Below are positions 41,871 through 51,995 of a stretch of 64,000 nucleotides of DNA, piece after piece (within the stretch, counting starts at the first letter, position 1; every line of letters starts with the position of its first letter). The stretch comes from Streptomyces flaveolus (GTDB lineage: Bacteria; Actinomycetota; Actinomycetes; Streptomycetales; Streptomycetaceae), in NCBI RefSeq assembly GCF_014648815.1, contig NZ_BMRV01000006.1:248001-312000 (forward strand). The letters are read 5' to 3'. The notes below the pieces were generated by a model. The model had not been told where the DNA came from, did no database searches, and worked only from the letters and a program-made list of their open reading frames with translations. The translations under genes were made by a program, and so were the position numbers.

Positions 41871-43211
41871 CTACGCCCCCAGCATGCGGGAGACCGTGTA
41901 GATCAGCAGCCCGGCCAGCGAGCCGACCACCGTGCCGTTGATCCGGATGAACTGCAGGTCCCGGCCGATGTTCGCCTCGATCTTCTTCGTGGTGTGCTCG
42001 GCGTCCCAGCCCGCCACCGTGTCGGTGATCAGGGACGTGATCTCCCGCCGGTAGGTGGTGACGACGTACACCGCGGCGCCCTCGACCCACGAGTCGACCT
42101 TGCCCTGCACCTTCGGATCGGACGCCATCCGGGCACCCAGCGACAGCAGCGACGCCCGCACCCGCAGCCGCAGCTCGCTGCGCTCGTCCTCAGCCGCCGA
42201 GACGATCATGGAGCGTACGGCGGTCCAGGCGGACGCGATCAGGTCCTGGACCTCGCCGCGGCCCAGCACCTCCGTCTTCAGCCGCTCCACGCGCGCCCGG
42301 GTCTCGGTGTCGGACTGCAGGTCGGAGGCGAAGTCGGTGAGGAAGCGGTCGAGGGCGCCGCGCGCGGGATGGGCGGGCATGTCGCGCATCTCGGTGACGA
42401 AGCGCAGCAGCTCCTTGTAGACGCGCTCGCCGACCTTCTTGTCCACGAACCGGGGCGTCCATCCGGGTGCCCCGCCCTGCACGGCGTCCATCACGGAGTC
42501 GCCATGCAGCACCAGCCAGTCGTGGGCGCGGGAGACGATCAGGTCGACGACCCGCCGGTGCCCGCCGTCGGCGACGACCCGGTCCAGCATCTTGCCGATG
42601 CCCGGGGCGATCTCCTGCGCGTCGGCCCGCCGGGTGATGGCCTCCCCGACCACCGCCTGCACGTCGGAGTCGCGCAGCACGGTGAGGGCACCGCGCAGGG
42701 CGGCGGACAGCTCGGCCGTCACCCGGTCGGCGTGCTCGGGCACCGCCAGCCAGACACCGAGCCGGCTGCCGATGCCGACGGCGCGCAGCCGCTGCCGTAC
42801 GACGTCCTCGGAGAGGAAGTTCTCGCCGACGAACTCGCCCAGCGACACACCCAGCTGGTCCTTCTTCCTGGGGATGATCGCGGTGTGCGGGATGGGCAGC
42901 CCGAGGGGGTGGCGGAAGAGGGCGGTGACCGCGAACCAGTCGGCGAGCGCGCCGACCATGCCGGCCTCGGCGGCTGCGGAGACGTAGCCCGCCCAGGCAC
43001 CCGCGCCCCGGTGGGAGGCCCACTCGGCCAGGACGTAGACGACGGCCACGAACAGCAGCAGACCGGCGGCGGTGAGCTTCATCCGGCGCACGCCGCGCCG
43101 CTTCTCCTCGTCGGCCGGGCTGAACGCCGTCATCGCCCGGTTGCGGACGGCGCCGGGCGCGGCGGCGGAGGACGGGCTTTCACCCGCTTCGGCGCCCTGC
43201 CCGATACCCAT
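41871..43211 (-). CDS. DUF445 family membrane protein
   Basis: This is a 446-residue protein with a membrane helix near the N terminus and another at the C terminus (GTVVGSLAGLLIYTVSRML). A long helical middle lies between. DUF445 blocks GALADWFAVTALFRHPLGL and NFLSEDVVRQRL are clear. The ATG at 43211 has CGGAGGG five bases upstream; an in-frame ATG at 43247 would add 12 residues. The function is unknown. Confidence 0.85.
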   Translation of the reverse strand: MGIGQGAEAGESPSSAAAPGAVRNRAMTAFSPADEEKRRGVRRMKLTAAGLLLFVAVVYVLAEWASHRGAGAWAGYVSAAAEAGMVGALADWFAVTALFRHPLGLPIPHTAIIPRKKDQLGVSLGEFVGENFLSEDVVRQRLRAVGIGSRLGVWLAVPEHADRVTAELSAALRGALTVLRDSDVQAVVGEAITRRADAQEIAPGIGKMLDRVVADGGHRRVVDLIVSRAHDWLVLHGDSVMDAVQGGAPGWTPRFVDKKVGERVYKELLRFVTEMRDMPAHPARGALDRFLTDFASDLQSDTETRARVERLKTEVLGRGEVQDLIASAWTAVRSMIVSAAEDERSELRLRVRASLLSLGARMASDPKVQGKVDSWVEGAAVYVVTTYRREITSLITDTVAGWDAEHTTKKIEANIGRDLQFIRINGTVVGSLAGLLIYTVSRMLGA

Positions 43212-43445
43212 GGAACCCTCCGGACGTTCTGCCTTCGTGCGTGCCATCCGCTCCACCGTTCGACGATCCGTCCCGCACCCATTGTCCCTTCCTGACCGAC
43301 TCCTGGAACGGAACACAAGTTCCCGGCGTCTGACGGGAAGGGGAAGAACCGGGGGGTCACACGGCCTTGCCCCGGCCCATGACGCATCATGGGCTCATCG
43401 GACCGGAGCCTCGGAGCTCCCCTCGCCCGAGGAGAACAACACAGC

Positions 43446-44810
43446 ATGACCGAAGGTCATGACGGAGGCGTGGGGGCGCCTCCCAGCAAGCAGCGTGCCC
43501 TGCTGGCCGCGATCGTCGCCCTGATAGTGGCGATCTCCGCCGCCATATACGCCACGGTGGCCTCCGACGACGGCACGCGGGACCGCACACCGGTCGCCGG
43601 CGGCCGGCTCCCGCACAACGACGCCGCGCCCGCCTCCACCGGCACCTGGGTCGGCGCCTGGTCCACCTCGCCCGTCGGCCCCGAACCGGGCACCGCTGCG
43701 CAGGGCATGGCCGGCCGCTCGGTACGCAACGTCGTACACGCCGGCGTCGGCGGCAACAGCGCCCGGATCACCCTGTCCAACCTGTACGGCCGGTCACCGC
43801 TGACCGTCACCCACGCGTCCATCGCCCTGGCCGCCGACGACGGCACCGCCGCCGCGGCCGACGGCAGCATGCGCCGGCTCACCTTCGGCGGCAGCCCCCG
43901 GGTGGTCGTCCCGGCGGGCGGACAGGTGATGAGCGACGTCGCCCGCATCGCCGTCCCCTACGGCAGCGACGTCCTGATCACCACCTACTCCCCCGTGCCC
44001 TCCGGCCCGGTCACCTACCACCCGCACGCACGGCAGACCAGCTACGTCGCCGAGGGCGACCGCACCGAGGACGTCACCGCCGACGCGTACACGGGCAGGA
44101 CCTCGTACTGGCGCTACGTGACGGCGCTGGACGTGCTGAGCCACGAGGCCGTGGGCACGGTCGTCGCGCTCGGCGACTCGATCACCGACGGCTACCGCTC
44201 CACCATGGACGCCAACCACCGCTGGACCGACGTCCTCACCGAGCGGCTGCGCGCGGCGGCCGGCGCCGGGCGGAACGTGCCCCGCTACAGCGTGGTCAAC
44301 CAGGGCATCAGCAGCAACCGGCTGCTCACCAGTGGACCGGGCACGCCTCCCGCCAACCCCAGCACGCTGTCCCGGTTCCCCCGGGACGTGCTGGGCCGCA
44401 CCAACGCCAAGGTGGTCGTCGTGGCCATCGGCGTCAACGACATCCTGCACAGCCCGGAACTCGCCGACCGGGAGTCGATCCTCGCGGGCCTGCGCACGCT
44501 GGTCGACATGGCCCACGCCCACGGGCTCAAGGTCGTCGGCGCGACCGTGATGCCGTTCGGCGGGCACAGCGGCTACACCGACGCGCGCGAGAGCATGCGG
44601 CAGGAGATCAACGAGGAGATCCGCGAGGGCCGGGTGTTCGACGCGGTCGCCGACTTCGACGCGGCACTGCGCGACCCCTACGACCCGCGCCGCCTGCGCG
44701 CGGACTACGACAACGGCGACCACCTGCACCCCAGCGACAGGGGGTACGCGCGGATGGCGGCGGCGCTGGACCTGAACGACCTGAGGGTCACGTCACCGGC
44801 GACACTGTGA
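43446..44810 (+). CDS. Secreted SGNH/GDSL hydrolase
   Basis: This is an exported esterase-type enzyme of 454 residues with an N-terminal membrane anchor (about 18-40). The SGNH blocks are ALGDSITDG with the catalytic Ser, VNQGISSN, GVNDI with the oxyanion Asn, and HLHPSDRGY with Asp/His. An N-terminal beta domain (about 60-220) precedes the hydrolase. It resembles acetylesterases of the rhamnogalacturonan group. It is divergent from the DUF445 gene. Confidence 0.87.
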   Translation: MTEGHDGGVGAPPSKQRALLAAIVALIVAISAAIYATVASDDGTRDRTPVAGGRLPHNDAAPASTGTWVGAWSTSPVGPEPGTAAQGMAGRSVRNVVHAGVGGNSARITLSNLYGRSPLTVTHASIALAADDGTAAAADGSMRRLTFGGSPRVVVPAGGQVMSDVARIAVPYGSDVLITTYSPVPSGPVTYHPHARQTSYVAEGDRTEDVTADAYTGRTSYWRYVTALDVLSHEAVGTVVALGDSITDGYRSTMDANHRWTDVLTERLRAAAGAGRNVPRYSVVNQGISSNRLLTSGPGTPPANPSTLSRFPRDVLGRTNAKVVVVAIGVNDILHSPELADRESILAGLRTLVDMAHAHGLKVVGATVMPFGGHSGYTDARESMRQEINEEIREGRVFDAVADFDAALRDPYDPRRLRADYDNGDHLHPSDRGYARMAAALDLNDLRVTSPATL

Positions 44811-45015
44811 GCGGGGCCGGAGGGCCGTCCTGACCGGCCGTAGCTGCGGGCAGTCGTGCCCGCCGGGCGCACCGGCCCCAGCGCTTGAACGGCCTGGGAG
44901 GTACCCCCAGGCGCGGCGGCGGCACCCCGCAACGCGGGGCCGCGTCAACCCCGCCCGGCCGCCACCGACGCACCGCACGACACAGCGCCGGCTCGCCGGA
45001 TGCGCCGGGTCGCGG

Positions 45016-45834
45016 TCAGTCCTCGCCGCGCCTCCGCTCCCGCTCCTCCCGCCGCTCCTCGCGCCGCTCCCGCATCAGCCCCCGGTGCCCGTCCAGCATC
45101 GTCCGGTGGGCCTCCTCCACGTCCTCCCGGAACGACGTGTGCAGCTCCCGCCGCGCGGCCTTACGCTCCAGCTTGTCCCGCCGCCGCTCCTCCTTCAGCC
45201 GCAGCCGCTCCGCCCGCGTCACCTTGCGCTCCACCCCGACCCCGCCCCAGAAGGCGAAGCCCGTGACGACCACGCGCGGCGCGCCCGGCTCGGCCGGAAC
45301 GCCCTCCTCACGGTGGTCGAACCCACCCATGATCCCGATGCCGCGCACGACCACCTCGACCCCGGGCGGCACGACCACGTTCATGCCGCCCATGATCGCG
45401 ACGCAGTTGATCACGACCTCGCCGTCCGCGAAGTTCGCCTCCCGCAGGTCGAGCTCACCGCCGCCCCAGAACGCGAAGCAGTTGAACCGCTTCGGCACCG
45501 TCCAGCGCCCCTTGCGCTCGAACCCGGACATCACGGCGACCGCCCAGGTCGACGACCCCTCGCCGCCGGTGATCCGCCCCGCCCAGCCCCCGCTCCCCGC
45601 GGGTTCCTTGGTCATCGACACCCGCGGCACCGGCGCCGCGACGACCTCCCCGACCGGCAGGTCCCGGGTGATCGGCGCCAGGTCCCCGTAGGTCCGCGCA
45701 CGGTAGGTGGCGTCCAGCCGCTCCTCGAACTCGGCCATGTCCAGGCGCCCTTCGGCAAGGGCGTCCCGCAGGACCTCGGCGACTCGTTCACGGTCGGCGT
45801 CGGATGCACGGAGTTCCGGGGCGTCGTCGGTCAT
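45016..45834 (-). CDS. DUF1707 and LiaF-like domain protein
   Basis: This is a 272-residue protein. The DUF1707 (SHOCT-like) N terminus has LRASDADRERVAEVL and MAEFEERLDATY. A cell-wall-active response region follows (FWGGGELDLREANF, GIGIMGGFDHREE). A long basic coil rich in Arg and Glu ends the protein. Such proteins bind membranes and modulate envelope stress; no transmembrane segment is seen. Confidence 0.84.
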   Translation of the reverse strand: MTDDAPELRASDADRERVAEVLRDALAEGRLDMAEFEERLDATYRARTYGDLAPITRDLPVGEVVAAPVPRVSMTKEPAGSGGWAGRITGGEGSSTWAVAVMSGFERKGRWTVPKRFNCFAFWGGGELDLREANFADGEVVINCVAIMGGMNVVVPPGVEVVVRGIGIMGGFDHREEGVPAEPGAPRVVVTGFAFWGGVGVERKVTRAERLRLKEERRRDKLERKAARRELHTSFREDVEEAHRTMLDGHRGLMRERREERREERERRRGED

Positions 45835-45867
45835 GTACAGCAGCCTACGAGCTGGGCCCGCCGGGCA

Positions 45868-46863
45868 CTACGCGCTCGCCCGTTCCGCATAGATCTTGGC
45901 GATCACCGCTTCGATGTCCGGCTCCCGCACCGAGAGGTCCACCAGCGGATACCGGGCCGCGATGTCCGCCACCAGCCCCGCGGCCGACGCCGACGCGGGG
46001 AACGCCAGCCACTGCCGCGGCCCCTCCACCCGCACCACCCGCGCGGGCGCCGGCGCCTCGATCGGCGGCACCTCCCGCTCCAGGTCCACCACCAGCGTCC
46101 GCTCGCTCTCCCCCGCCTCGTGCAGCCCGGCCGGCGGACCGTCGTACATCAGCCGCCCGTGGTCGATGACCATCACCCGGGAACACAGCTGCTCGATGTC
46201 CTGCAGATCGTGCGTGGTCAGCAGCACCGTCGTGCCGCGCTCCGCGTTCAACTCCCGCAGGAACCCCCGCACCTTGGCCTTGGACACCACGTCCAGGCCG
46301 ATCGTCGGCTCGTCCAGGTACAGCACGTCCGGGTCGTGCAGCAGCGCCGCCGCGATGTCACCGCGCATCCGCTGCCCCAGCGACAGCTGCCGCACCGGCA
46401 CGTCCAGCAGGGACTCCAGCTGGAGGAGATCCACGCAGCGCTCCAGGTTCGCCCGGTACCGCGCGTCCGGGATCCGGTACATGCGGTGCATCAGCCGGTA
46501 GGAGTCGATCAGCGGCAGGTCCCACCACAGCGTCGTCCGCTGCCCGAACACCACCCCGATGCGGTGCGCCAGCCGCGTCCGCTCCCGTGACGGGTCGATG
46601 CCCGCCACCCGCAGCCGCCCGCCGCTCGGCGTCAGGATGCCGGTGAGCATCTTGATCGTCGTCGACTTCCCGGCCCCGTTCGGCCCGATGTAGCCGACCA
46701 TCTCGCCCCGCGCCACCGTGAACGACAGCCCGTCCACCGCCCGCACCTCGCGCCGCTCCCGCCTCAGGAACCCGGTCCTCCTGCGCACGTCGAAGACCTT
46801 CTCGACACCCTCCAGCTCGATGAAGCCCGCACCCGGTCCCCCGGCGCCGCCACTGATGTCCAT
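45868..46863 (-). CDS. ABC exporter ATP-binding protein
   Basis: This is a 331-residue ATPase of the drug/daunorubicin export type. It has Walker A GPNGAGKSTTI, Q-loop VVFGQRTTLWWDLP, signature LSLGQRMRGDI, Walker B VLYLDEPTIGLD and switch TTHD. A C-terminal extension resembles the DUF4162-like tail. It is co-directional with two ABC-2 permease genes just upstream and forms their engine. The cargo is unknown. Confidence 0.9.
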   Translation of the reverse strand: MDISGGAGGPGAGFIELEGVEKVFDVRRRTGFLRRERREVRAVDGLSFTVARGEMVGYIGPNGAGKSTTIKMLTGILTPSGGRLRVAGIDPSRERTRLAHRIGVVFGQRTTLWWDLPLIDSYRLMHRMYRIPDARYRANLERCVDLLQLESLLDVPVRQLSLGQRMRGDIAAALLHDPDVLYLDEPTIGLDVVSKAKVRGFLRELNAERGTTVLLTTHDLQDIEQLCSRVMVIDHGRLMYDGPPAGLHEAGESERTLVVDLEREVPPIEAPAPARVVRVEGPRQWLAFPASASAAGLVADIAARYPLVDLSVREPDIEAVIAKIYAERASA

Positions 46864-46868
46864 CTCCG

Positions 46869-47741
46869 CTAACTCCCTGTACTCCGGTACGAACGAAGCC
46901 CCGCCCGCCACGCCAGCCCCGCGAGCGCACAACAGGCCACGGCCACCAGCGGCGGCGTGAACGCCACCCACCCGGGCAGGGCCAGCGGATACGGCCGCTC
47001 CAGCACATAGCTCGCCGGCAGCCAGTTGACGAACGCCAGCGGCACCACGAACGTCACCCCCCGCACCAGCTCCTGCGCGAACACCGTCGGCGGGTACTGC
47101 AGCATCGTCGTGCCGCCGTACGTGAAGGCGTTCGACACCTCCGAGGCGTCCTGCGCCACGAACTGGAAGGCCGCCGCCGCCACGAACACCGCGCCGAAGA
47201 TCCCCGCGCCGCTGAGCAGCATCACCGGCATCAGCAGCAGCTTCGCCGCCGACCAGTCGATGTCCAGCACCACCAGCGCGTACCCCAGCACCAGCGCGCC
47301 CTGCGTCACCCGGCCCAGCCGGCGCAGCGCGAACCGGTCCGCGGCCACCTGCGCCAGCACCGGCGCCGGACGCACCAGCAGCGTGTCCAGCGTGCCGTCC
47401 CGCACCCGCCGCCCCAGCCGCTCCATCGAGCCGATCGCCAGGTCGGCCAGCCCGAAGGCGACCCCGGACAGCCCGTACAGGAACGCCACCTCGGACAGCG
47501 AGTAACCACCCAGCGCGTCGACCCGGGAGAACATCAGCAGGATCGCCACGAAGTCCAGCAGGGTCACCGCGAAGTTCGCGAACGTCGACAGCGCGAAAGA
47601 GACCCGGTACGCCATCGTCGACCGGATCCACATCCCCGCGATCAGCCCGTACGCCCGCAGCCCCGCGACGACCCGGCCACCCCGCCCCGCCCACCCCTGC
47701 GCATCCGCGTGCACGTCCGCGTCCGCCACCGTCTCAGCCAC
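46869..47741 (-). CDS. ABC-2 type exporter permease, second
   Basis: This is a 290-residue integral membrane protein with six predicted helices (for example GLIAGMWIRSTMAYRVSFAL and LLLMPVMLLSGAGIFGAVF). The GTG start at 47741 overlaps the first permease stop by eight bases. It is followed by the ATPase gene after five bases. It matches the paired DUF990-type permeases of Streptomyces. Confidence 0.86.
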   Translation of the reverse strand: MAETVADADVHADAQGWAGRGGRVVAGLRAYGLIAGMWIRSTMAYRVSFALSTFANFAVTLLDFVAILLMFSRVDALGGYSLSEVAFLYGLSGVAFGLADLAIGSMERLGRRVRDGTLDTLLVRPAPVLAQVAADRFALRRLGRVTQGALVLGYALVVLDIDWSAAKLLLMPVMLLSGAGIFGAVFVAAAAFQFVAQDASEVSNAFTYGGTTMLQYPPTVFAQELVRGVTFVVPLAFVNWLPASYVLERPYPLALPGWVAFTPPLVAVACCALAGLAWRAGLRSYRSTGS

Positions 47742-48549
47742 CCTGCACCACCACCCGCCGCGTCGCCGCCGACTGCACCAGCCGCCCCACCGCCAGCAGC
47801 GCCACCGCCCACCCGGCCTGGAAGACGAAGGTCCCCAGGGGATCCGCCTCCCCCAGCAGCACATCGGCCGGCGCCTGGAGCAGCGACGACCACGGGAGCA
47901 CCCGTACGACCTCGCCGAGCGCCCCCGGGAACACGTTCAGCGGCAGCAGCATCCCCGAGCAGAACAGCCCCAGGATCCACGCCAGCTGCGCCACCCCCGT
48001 GCCGTCCAGCAGCCAGAACGCCGACAGCGCCACCAGGTAGCGCAGCGCGAAACCCACCAGCATCGCCAGCCCCACCGCCACCAGGAACGCCAGCCACGCG
48101 GACACCTCCCGCGGCAGCGCCACCGGAAAGAACAGCGCCCCGAACACGAACGGCACCACCCCGCGCCCCAGCAACTGGAACAGCGCCCGCCCCGCGTCCG
48201 CCGCCAGCCACCACAGCTGAAGATCGGCCGGCCGGTACAGATCGACGGCGATGTCACCCGAACGGATGCGCTCCATCAACTCGGCCTCGACGCCGCCGCC
48301 ACCGATCGCCAGCGCCGCCAGCAGGGCCTGCCCCAGCCACACGAACGTGACCGCCTGCGCCTGGTCATAGCCCCCGAGCTGTGGTTTCTCGTCCCACAGG
48401 GCCAGATAGGTGTACACCAGGACCAACCCGAAGACCGTGTTGGTGAACACCCCGGCGGCGGTGGCCGCCCGATACGTCGCGTACCGTCTGAATCCCCCCA
48501 CCGCGACGGCCGCGTACAACCGCCCCGAACCCACGCCCACAGCCCTCAC
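47734..48549 (-). CDS. ABC-2 type exporter permease, first
   Basis: This is a 271-residue integral membrane protein with about six helices, including RYATYRAATAAGVFTNTVFG near the start. The extracytoplasmic turns are short. It is the first gene of the three-gene exporter operon. GTG 48549 was taken; a GTG nine bases downstream has a better GGAGG site. A 217-bp gap separates it from the divergent penicillin-binding protein gene. Confidence 0.84.
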   Translation of the reverse strand: MRAVGVGSGRLYAAVAVGGFRRYATYRAATAAGVFTNTVFGLVLVYTYLALWDEKPQLGGYDQAQAVTFVWLGQALLAALAIGGGGVEAELMERIRSGDIAVDLYRPADLQLWWLAADAGRALFQLLGRGVVPFVFGALFFPVALPREVSAWLAFLVAVGLAMLVGFALRYLVALSAFWLLDGTGVAQLAWILGLFCSGMLLPLNVFPGALGEVVRVLPWSSLLQAPADVLLGEADPLGTFVFQAGWAVALLAVGRLVQSAATRRVVVQGG

Positions 48550-48766
48550 CTCCGCACGGCGGCAAAGCGCAGGAGCCTAGTACGACGGCCACGGGGCACA
48601 CCACGGAATTACCGGGGCACCGTTCGGAACCCCGGACGACGGCACCCAATTTCACAGGTGTGCCGCAGAGCGGGAACGGAACGCCCGGTGCGAGAGTCTT
48701 CAACAGAGGGCGCAGAAGCGCACAAGGCCGTACGAGACCAGACCGTACGACGCGAAACAGGAGTCC

Positions 48767-51133
48767 GTGCACGAGATGAGCGACGAGCCGCAGCAGCCTG
48801 ACCAGGGCTCGGAACCGGGAACGGCGACGCCGAAGAAACCGAAGAGGCCCAAGCGGACCGGATGGCGCCGGCTGATTCCCACCTGGCGCATGACGCTGGG
48901 CGCCTTCGTCGTCGGCGTCCTGCTGGTGATCGGCGGCTTCTTCCTCGGCTACTCGCTGGTCCAGATCCCGTCGGCCAACGCCCTCGCCACCCAGCAGAGC
49001 AACGTCTACCTGTACGCCGACGGCAGCGTCCTCGCCCGCGACGGCGAGGTCAACCGGGAGAACGTCGGCCTCGCCCGGATCTCCAAGGACGCCCAGCACG
49101 CCGTCCTCGCCGCCGAGGACCGCGACTTCTACACCGAGTCCGCCATCGACCCCAAGGCGATGATCCGGGCCGGCTGGAACACCGCCACCGGCAAGGGCAA
49201 GCAGTCCGGCTCCACGATCACCCAGCAGTACGTCAAGAACTACTACCTGGCGCAGGAGCAGACCGTCACCCGCAAGGTGAAGGAGTTCTTCATCTCGATC
49301 AAGCTCGACCGGGAGAAGAGCAAGAACGAGATCCTCGAGGGCTACCTCAACACCAGCTTCTTCGGCCGCGGCGCCTACGGCATCCAGGCCGCCGCCCAGG
49401 CCTACTACGGCATCGACGCCACCGAGCTCACCGCCGCCCAGGGCGCCTACCTGGCCTCCCTGCTCAACGCGCCCAGCCAGTACGACGTCGTCGCCCACCC
49501 GGAGAACAAGGGCGCCGCCGAGGCCCGCTGGAACTACGTGCTGGACGGCATGGTCAAGATGAAGTGGCTCGACCAGGCCGAACGCGCCGGGCTGAAGTTC
49601 CCCACTCCCAAGCAGACCACCGTCTCCACCGGCATGTCCGGACAGCGCGGCTACGTCGTCCGCATCGTCAAGGACTACCTGATCAAGAACGGCATCGTCG
49701 ACGAGGAAGACCTCGACCGCGGCGGCTACCGCATCACCACCACCCTCCAGAAGGACAAGCAGGACGCCTTCGTCAAGGCCGTCGACGACAAGCTGATGTC
49801 CGAACTGGACAAGGACCGCAAGGTCGACACCTATGTCCGCGCCGGCGGCGCCTCCGTCGACCCGAAGACCGGCAAGGTCGTGGCGATGTACAACGGCATC
49901 GACTACGTCAAGCAGTACACCCCCAACGCCACCCGCCGGGACTTCCAGGTCGGCTCCACCTTCAAGCCCTTCGTCTTCACCGCGGCCGTCGAGAACCACT
50001 CCGACACCCAGGACGGCCGCATGATCAACCCGAACACGATCTACGAGGGCGACAGCGAACGGCCCGTCGAGGGCTGGAGCGGCACCAGCTACGCCCCCGA
50101 GAACGAGGACCACCACGACTACGGCAGCATCACCGTCCGCGAGGCCACCGACAAGTCCGTGAACGCCGTGTACGCGCAGATGGCCGTCGACGTCGGCCCC
50201 AGCAAGGTCAAGGAGACCGCGGTCGACCTCGGACTGGCCGCCGACACCCCGGAGATGCCGGAGGGCCCCGCCATCGCCCTCGGCACCGCCACCGCCAGCC
50301 CCCTCGACATGGCCCAGGCCTACGCCACCCTCGCCAACCACGGCCGGCACGCCCGGTACACCCTGGTCGAGAAGGTCATGAAGGACGGCAAGCACGAGGT
50401 CGAGCTGCCCGAGCGGCACGAGAGCCAGGCCGTCAGCCGCGAGGCCGCCGACACCACCACGTCCGTGCTGCGCAGCGTGGTCCAGAACGGCACCGCCACC
50501 GCCGCCCAGGCCGCCGGCCGCCCCGCCGCCGGCAAGACCGGCACCGCCGAGGAGGACACGGCCGCCTGGTTCGCCGGCTACACCCCCGACCTCGCCACCG
50601 TCGTCGCCGTCATGGGCCAGGACCCGGTCACCGCCGCCCACAAGTCCCTGTACGGCGTCATGGGCCTCGACCGCATCAACGGCGGCGGGGCGCCCGCCGA
50701 GATCTGGGCCCAGTACACCCGCAACGCCCTGAAGGGCGAGCCGGTCAGCTCCTTCGACCTCCAGCTCCAGGCGGGCGCCGACGTCACCGCGCCGCCCTCC
50801 GCCGACCCCTCCGACGACACCGGCACCGGCGACGAGTCCGACGGCGGCACGGGCGACGAGGAAGGCACCGACGACCAGGAGACCGACACCGCCACCCCCG
50901 GCGAGAACGGCGGCGCCAGCACCGAACCGGGCGACAGCGGCGACGACGGCGACCCCACGACCGGCGGCCCCACCATCGGCGGCGCCAGCACCGAACCCGG
51001 CCCCACCGGCGGCGGGGACGGGGACAACGGCGACGGCGGCAGCGACGGCGGGGACTCGAGCGGAGCGGGCGGCGGAGAGTCGGACACCGGCGGATTCGTC
51101 GGCGGCCTCCCCGCCACCCCGCGGGACGAGTGA
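48767..51133 (+). CDS. Class A penicillin-binding protein
   Basis: This is a bifunctional peptidoglycan synthase of 788 residues. A cytoplasmic tail and one membrane helix (about 44-64) precede the glycosyltransferase-51 domain (AEDRDFYTESAID, GSTITQQYVKNYYL). The transpeptidase domain has SXXK in GSTFKPF, SXN in KSVNAVYAQ and KTGTAEED. The last 120 residues are low-complexity Gly/Asp/Thr/Ser, probably outside the membrane. GTG 48767 has AGGAG close upstream; ATG 48776 is an alternative. Confidence 0.92.
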   Translation: MHEMSDEPQQPDQGSEPGTATPKKPKRPKRTGWRRLIPTWRMTLGAFVVGVLLVIGGFFLGYSLVQIPSANALATQQSNVYLYADGSVLARDGEVNRENVGLARISKDAQHAVLAAEDRDFYTESAIDPKAMIRAGWNTATGKGKQSGSTITQQYVKNYYLAQEQTVTRKVKEFFISIKLDREKSKNEILEGYLNTSFFGRGAYGIQAAAQAYYGIDATELTAAQGAYLASLLNAPSQYDVVAHPENKGAAEARWNYVLDGMVKMKWLDQAERAGLKFPTPKQTTVSTGMSGQRGYVVRIVKDYLIKNGIVDEEDLDRGGYRITTTLQKDKQDAFVKAVDDKLMSELDKDRKVDTYVRAGGASVDPKTGKVVAMYNGIDYVKQYTPNATRRDFQVGSTFKPFVFTAAVENHSDTQDGRMINPNTIYEGDSERPVEGWSGTSYAPENEDHHDYGSITVREATDKSVNAVYAQMAVDVGPSKVKETAVDLGLAADTPEMPEGPAIALGTATASPLDMAQAYATLANHGRHARYTLVEKVMKDGKHEVELPERHESQAVSREAADTTTSVLRSVVQNGTATAAQAAGRPAAGKTGTAEEDTAAWFAGYTPDLATVVAVMGQDPVTAAHKSLYGVMGLDRINGGGAPAEIWAQYTRNALKGEPVSSFDLQLQAGADVTAPPSADPSDDTGTGDESDGGTGDEEGTDDQETDTATPGENGGASTEPGDSGDDGDPTTGGPTIGGASTEPGPTGGGDGDNGDGGSDGGDSSGAGGGESDTGGFVGGLPATPRDE

Positions 51134-51146
51134 GCCCCGCGCCGGG

Positions 51147-51467
51147 TCAGTGACCCGAGGTCGCCTTCAGCCCCACCACGGCGACCAGCAGCAGACAGAT
51201 GAAGAAGATCCGGGCGGCGGTCGCCGGCTCACCCAGCACCACCATGCCGAGCACCGCCGCCCCGGCCGCACCGATCCCCACCCACACGCCGTAGGCCGTA
51301 CCGATGGGCAGCGTCCGGGCGGCGTACGACAGCAGCACCATGCTGGCCACGATCCCGGCGCCGGTGAACAGACTCGGCACGAGCCGGGTGAAACCGTCGG
51401 TGTACTTCATCCCGACCGACCAGCCGACCTCGAGCAGACCGGCGACGACAAGCAGAACCCACGCCAT
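51147..51467 (-). CDS. SMR efflux protein, Gdx/SugE type
   Basis: This is a 106-residue four-helix exporter of the small multidrug resistance family. The membrane Glu in GLLEVGWSVGMKYTDGFTRL and the WxxGxKYT pattern fit the guanidinium (Gdx/SugE) branch rather than EmrE. The start MAWVLLVVAG has GGAGG nine bases upstream. The leader was inspected for a guanidine riboswitch and none was recognised. Confidence 0.87.
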   Translation of the reverse strand: MAWVLLVVAGLLEVGWSVGMKYTDGFTRLVPSLFTGAGIVASMVLLSYAARTLPIGTAYGVWVGIGAAGAAVLGMVVLGEPATAARIFFICLLLVAVVGLKATSGH

Positions 51468-51570
51468 GACAGGCACCTCCGTGGAGCGAACTGAACGGGG
51501 TGCGTCGTCTTTTCCTTCAACCCGGTACGGCGCGTCTCGTCGGGATGGCTCCAAGGTAGCAAAGACAGCA

Positions 51571-51606
51571 CGAAGGGGCTGGTGACGGTCGTCACCAGCC
51601 CCTTCG
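51571..51606 (-). terminator. Strong hairpin terminator after the GroES-like gene
   Basis: A perfect 16-bp stem (CGAAGGGGCTGGTGAC and its complement) has the loop GGTC. It starts nine bases beyond the GroES-like stop and isolates it from the SMR gene. Confidence 0.8.
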
Positions 51607-51614
51607 CGACTGTC

Positions 51615-51971
51615 CTACAGATACAGCCCGGTCGAGTCCTCGGACCCCTCGAACCGGTCCGCGGCCACGGCATGGAGGTCACGCTCGCGCATCAGCACGT
51701 ACGCGGTGCCCCGCACCTCGACCTCCGCACGGTCCTCCGGGTCGTACAGCACCCGGTCGCCGGGCTCCACCGTCCGCACGTTCTGCCCCACCGCGACGAC
51801 CTCGGCCCAGGCCAGCCGCTTGCCGACCGCCGCCGTGGCGGGGATCAGAATGCCGCCCCCGGACCGCCGCTCGCCCTCGCTGGTGTCCTGCCGCACGAGT
51901 ACGCGGTCGTGCAGCATCCGGATGGGCAGCTTGTCGTCCGGGGAACTGTGCTCGTTTCTCTTGGCGCTCAC
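51615..51971 (-). CDS. GroES-like co-chaperonin family protein
   Basis: This is a 118-residue protein of the GroES fold (MLHDRVLVRQ, GGILIPATAAVGKRLAWAEV, VEPGDRVLYD). A non-standard N-terminal tail and C-terminal end (SEDSTGLYL) set it apart from the main GroES. No groEL is next to it. A role as accessory co-chaperonin is inferred. GTG is used as start. Confidence 0.8.
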   Translation of the reverse strand: MSAKRNEHSSPDDKLPIRMLHDRVLVRQDTSEGERRSGGGILIPATAAVGKRLAWAEVVAVGQNVRTVEPGDRVLYDPEDRAEVEVRGTAYVLMRERDLHAVAADRFEGSEDSTGLYL

Positions 51972-51995
51972 GCCCTGAAACCTACCTGCCCCGCC

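Noticed and set aside
40143..43295. 1050-codon plus-strand open frame
   Set aside because: It lies opposite the MFS and DUF445 genes, which have clear motifs and ribosome sites; the product is repetitive Gly/Asp/Val/Arg.
48365..50641. 758-codon minus-strand open frame
   Set aside because: It is antisense to the penicillin-binding protein gene and has Gly/Val/Asp low complexity only.
51468..51570. Guanidine riboswitch before the Gdx-like SMR gene
   Set aside because: No ykkC or paired ACGR hairpins could be drawn; scattered ACGA motifs are not in stem loops.
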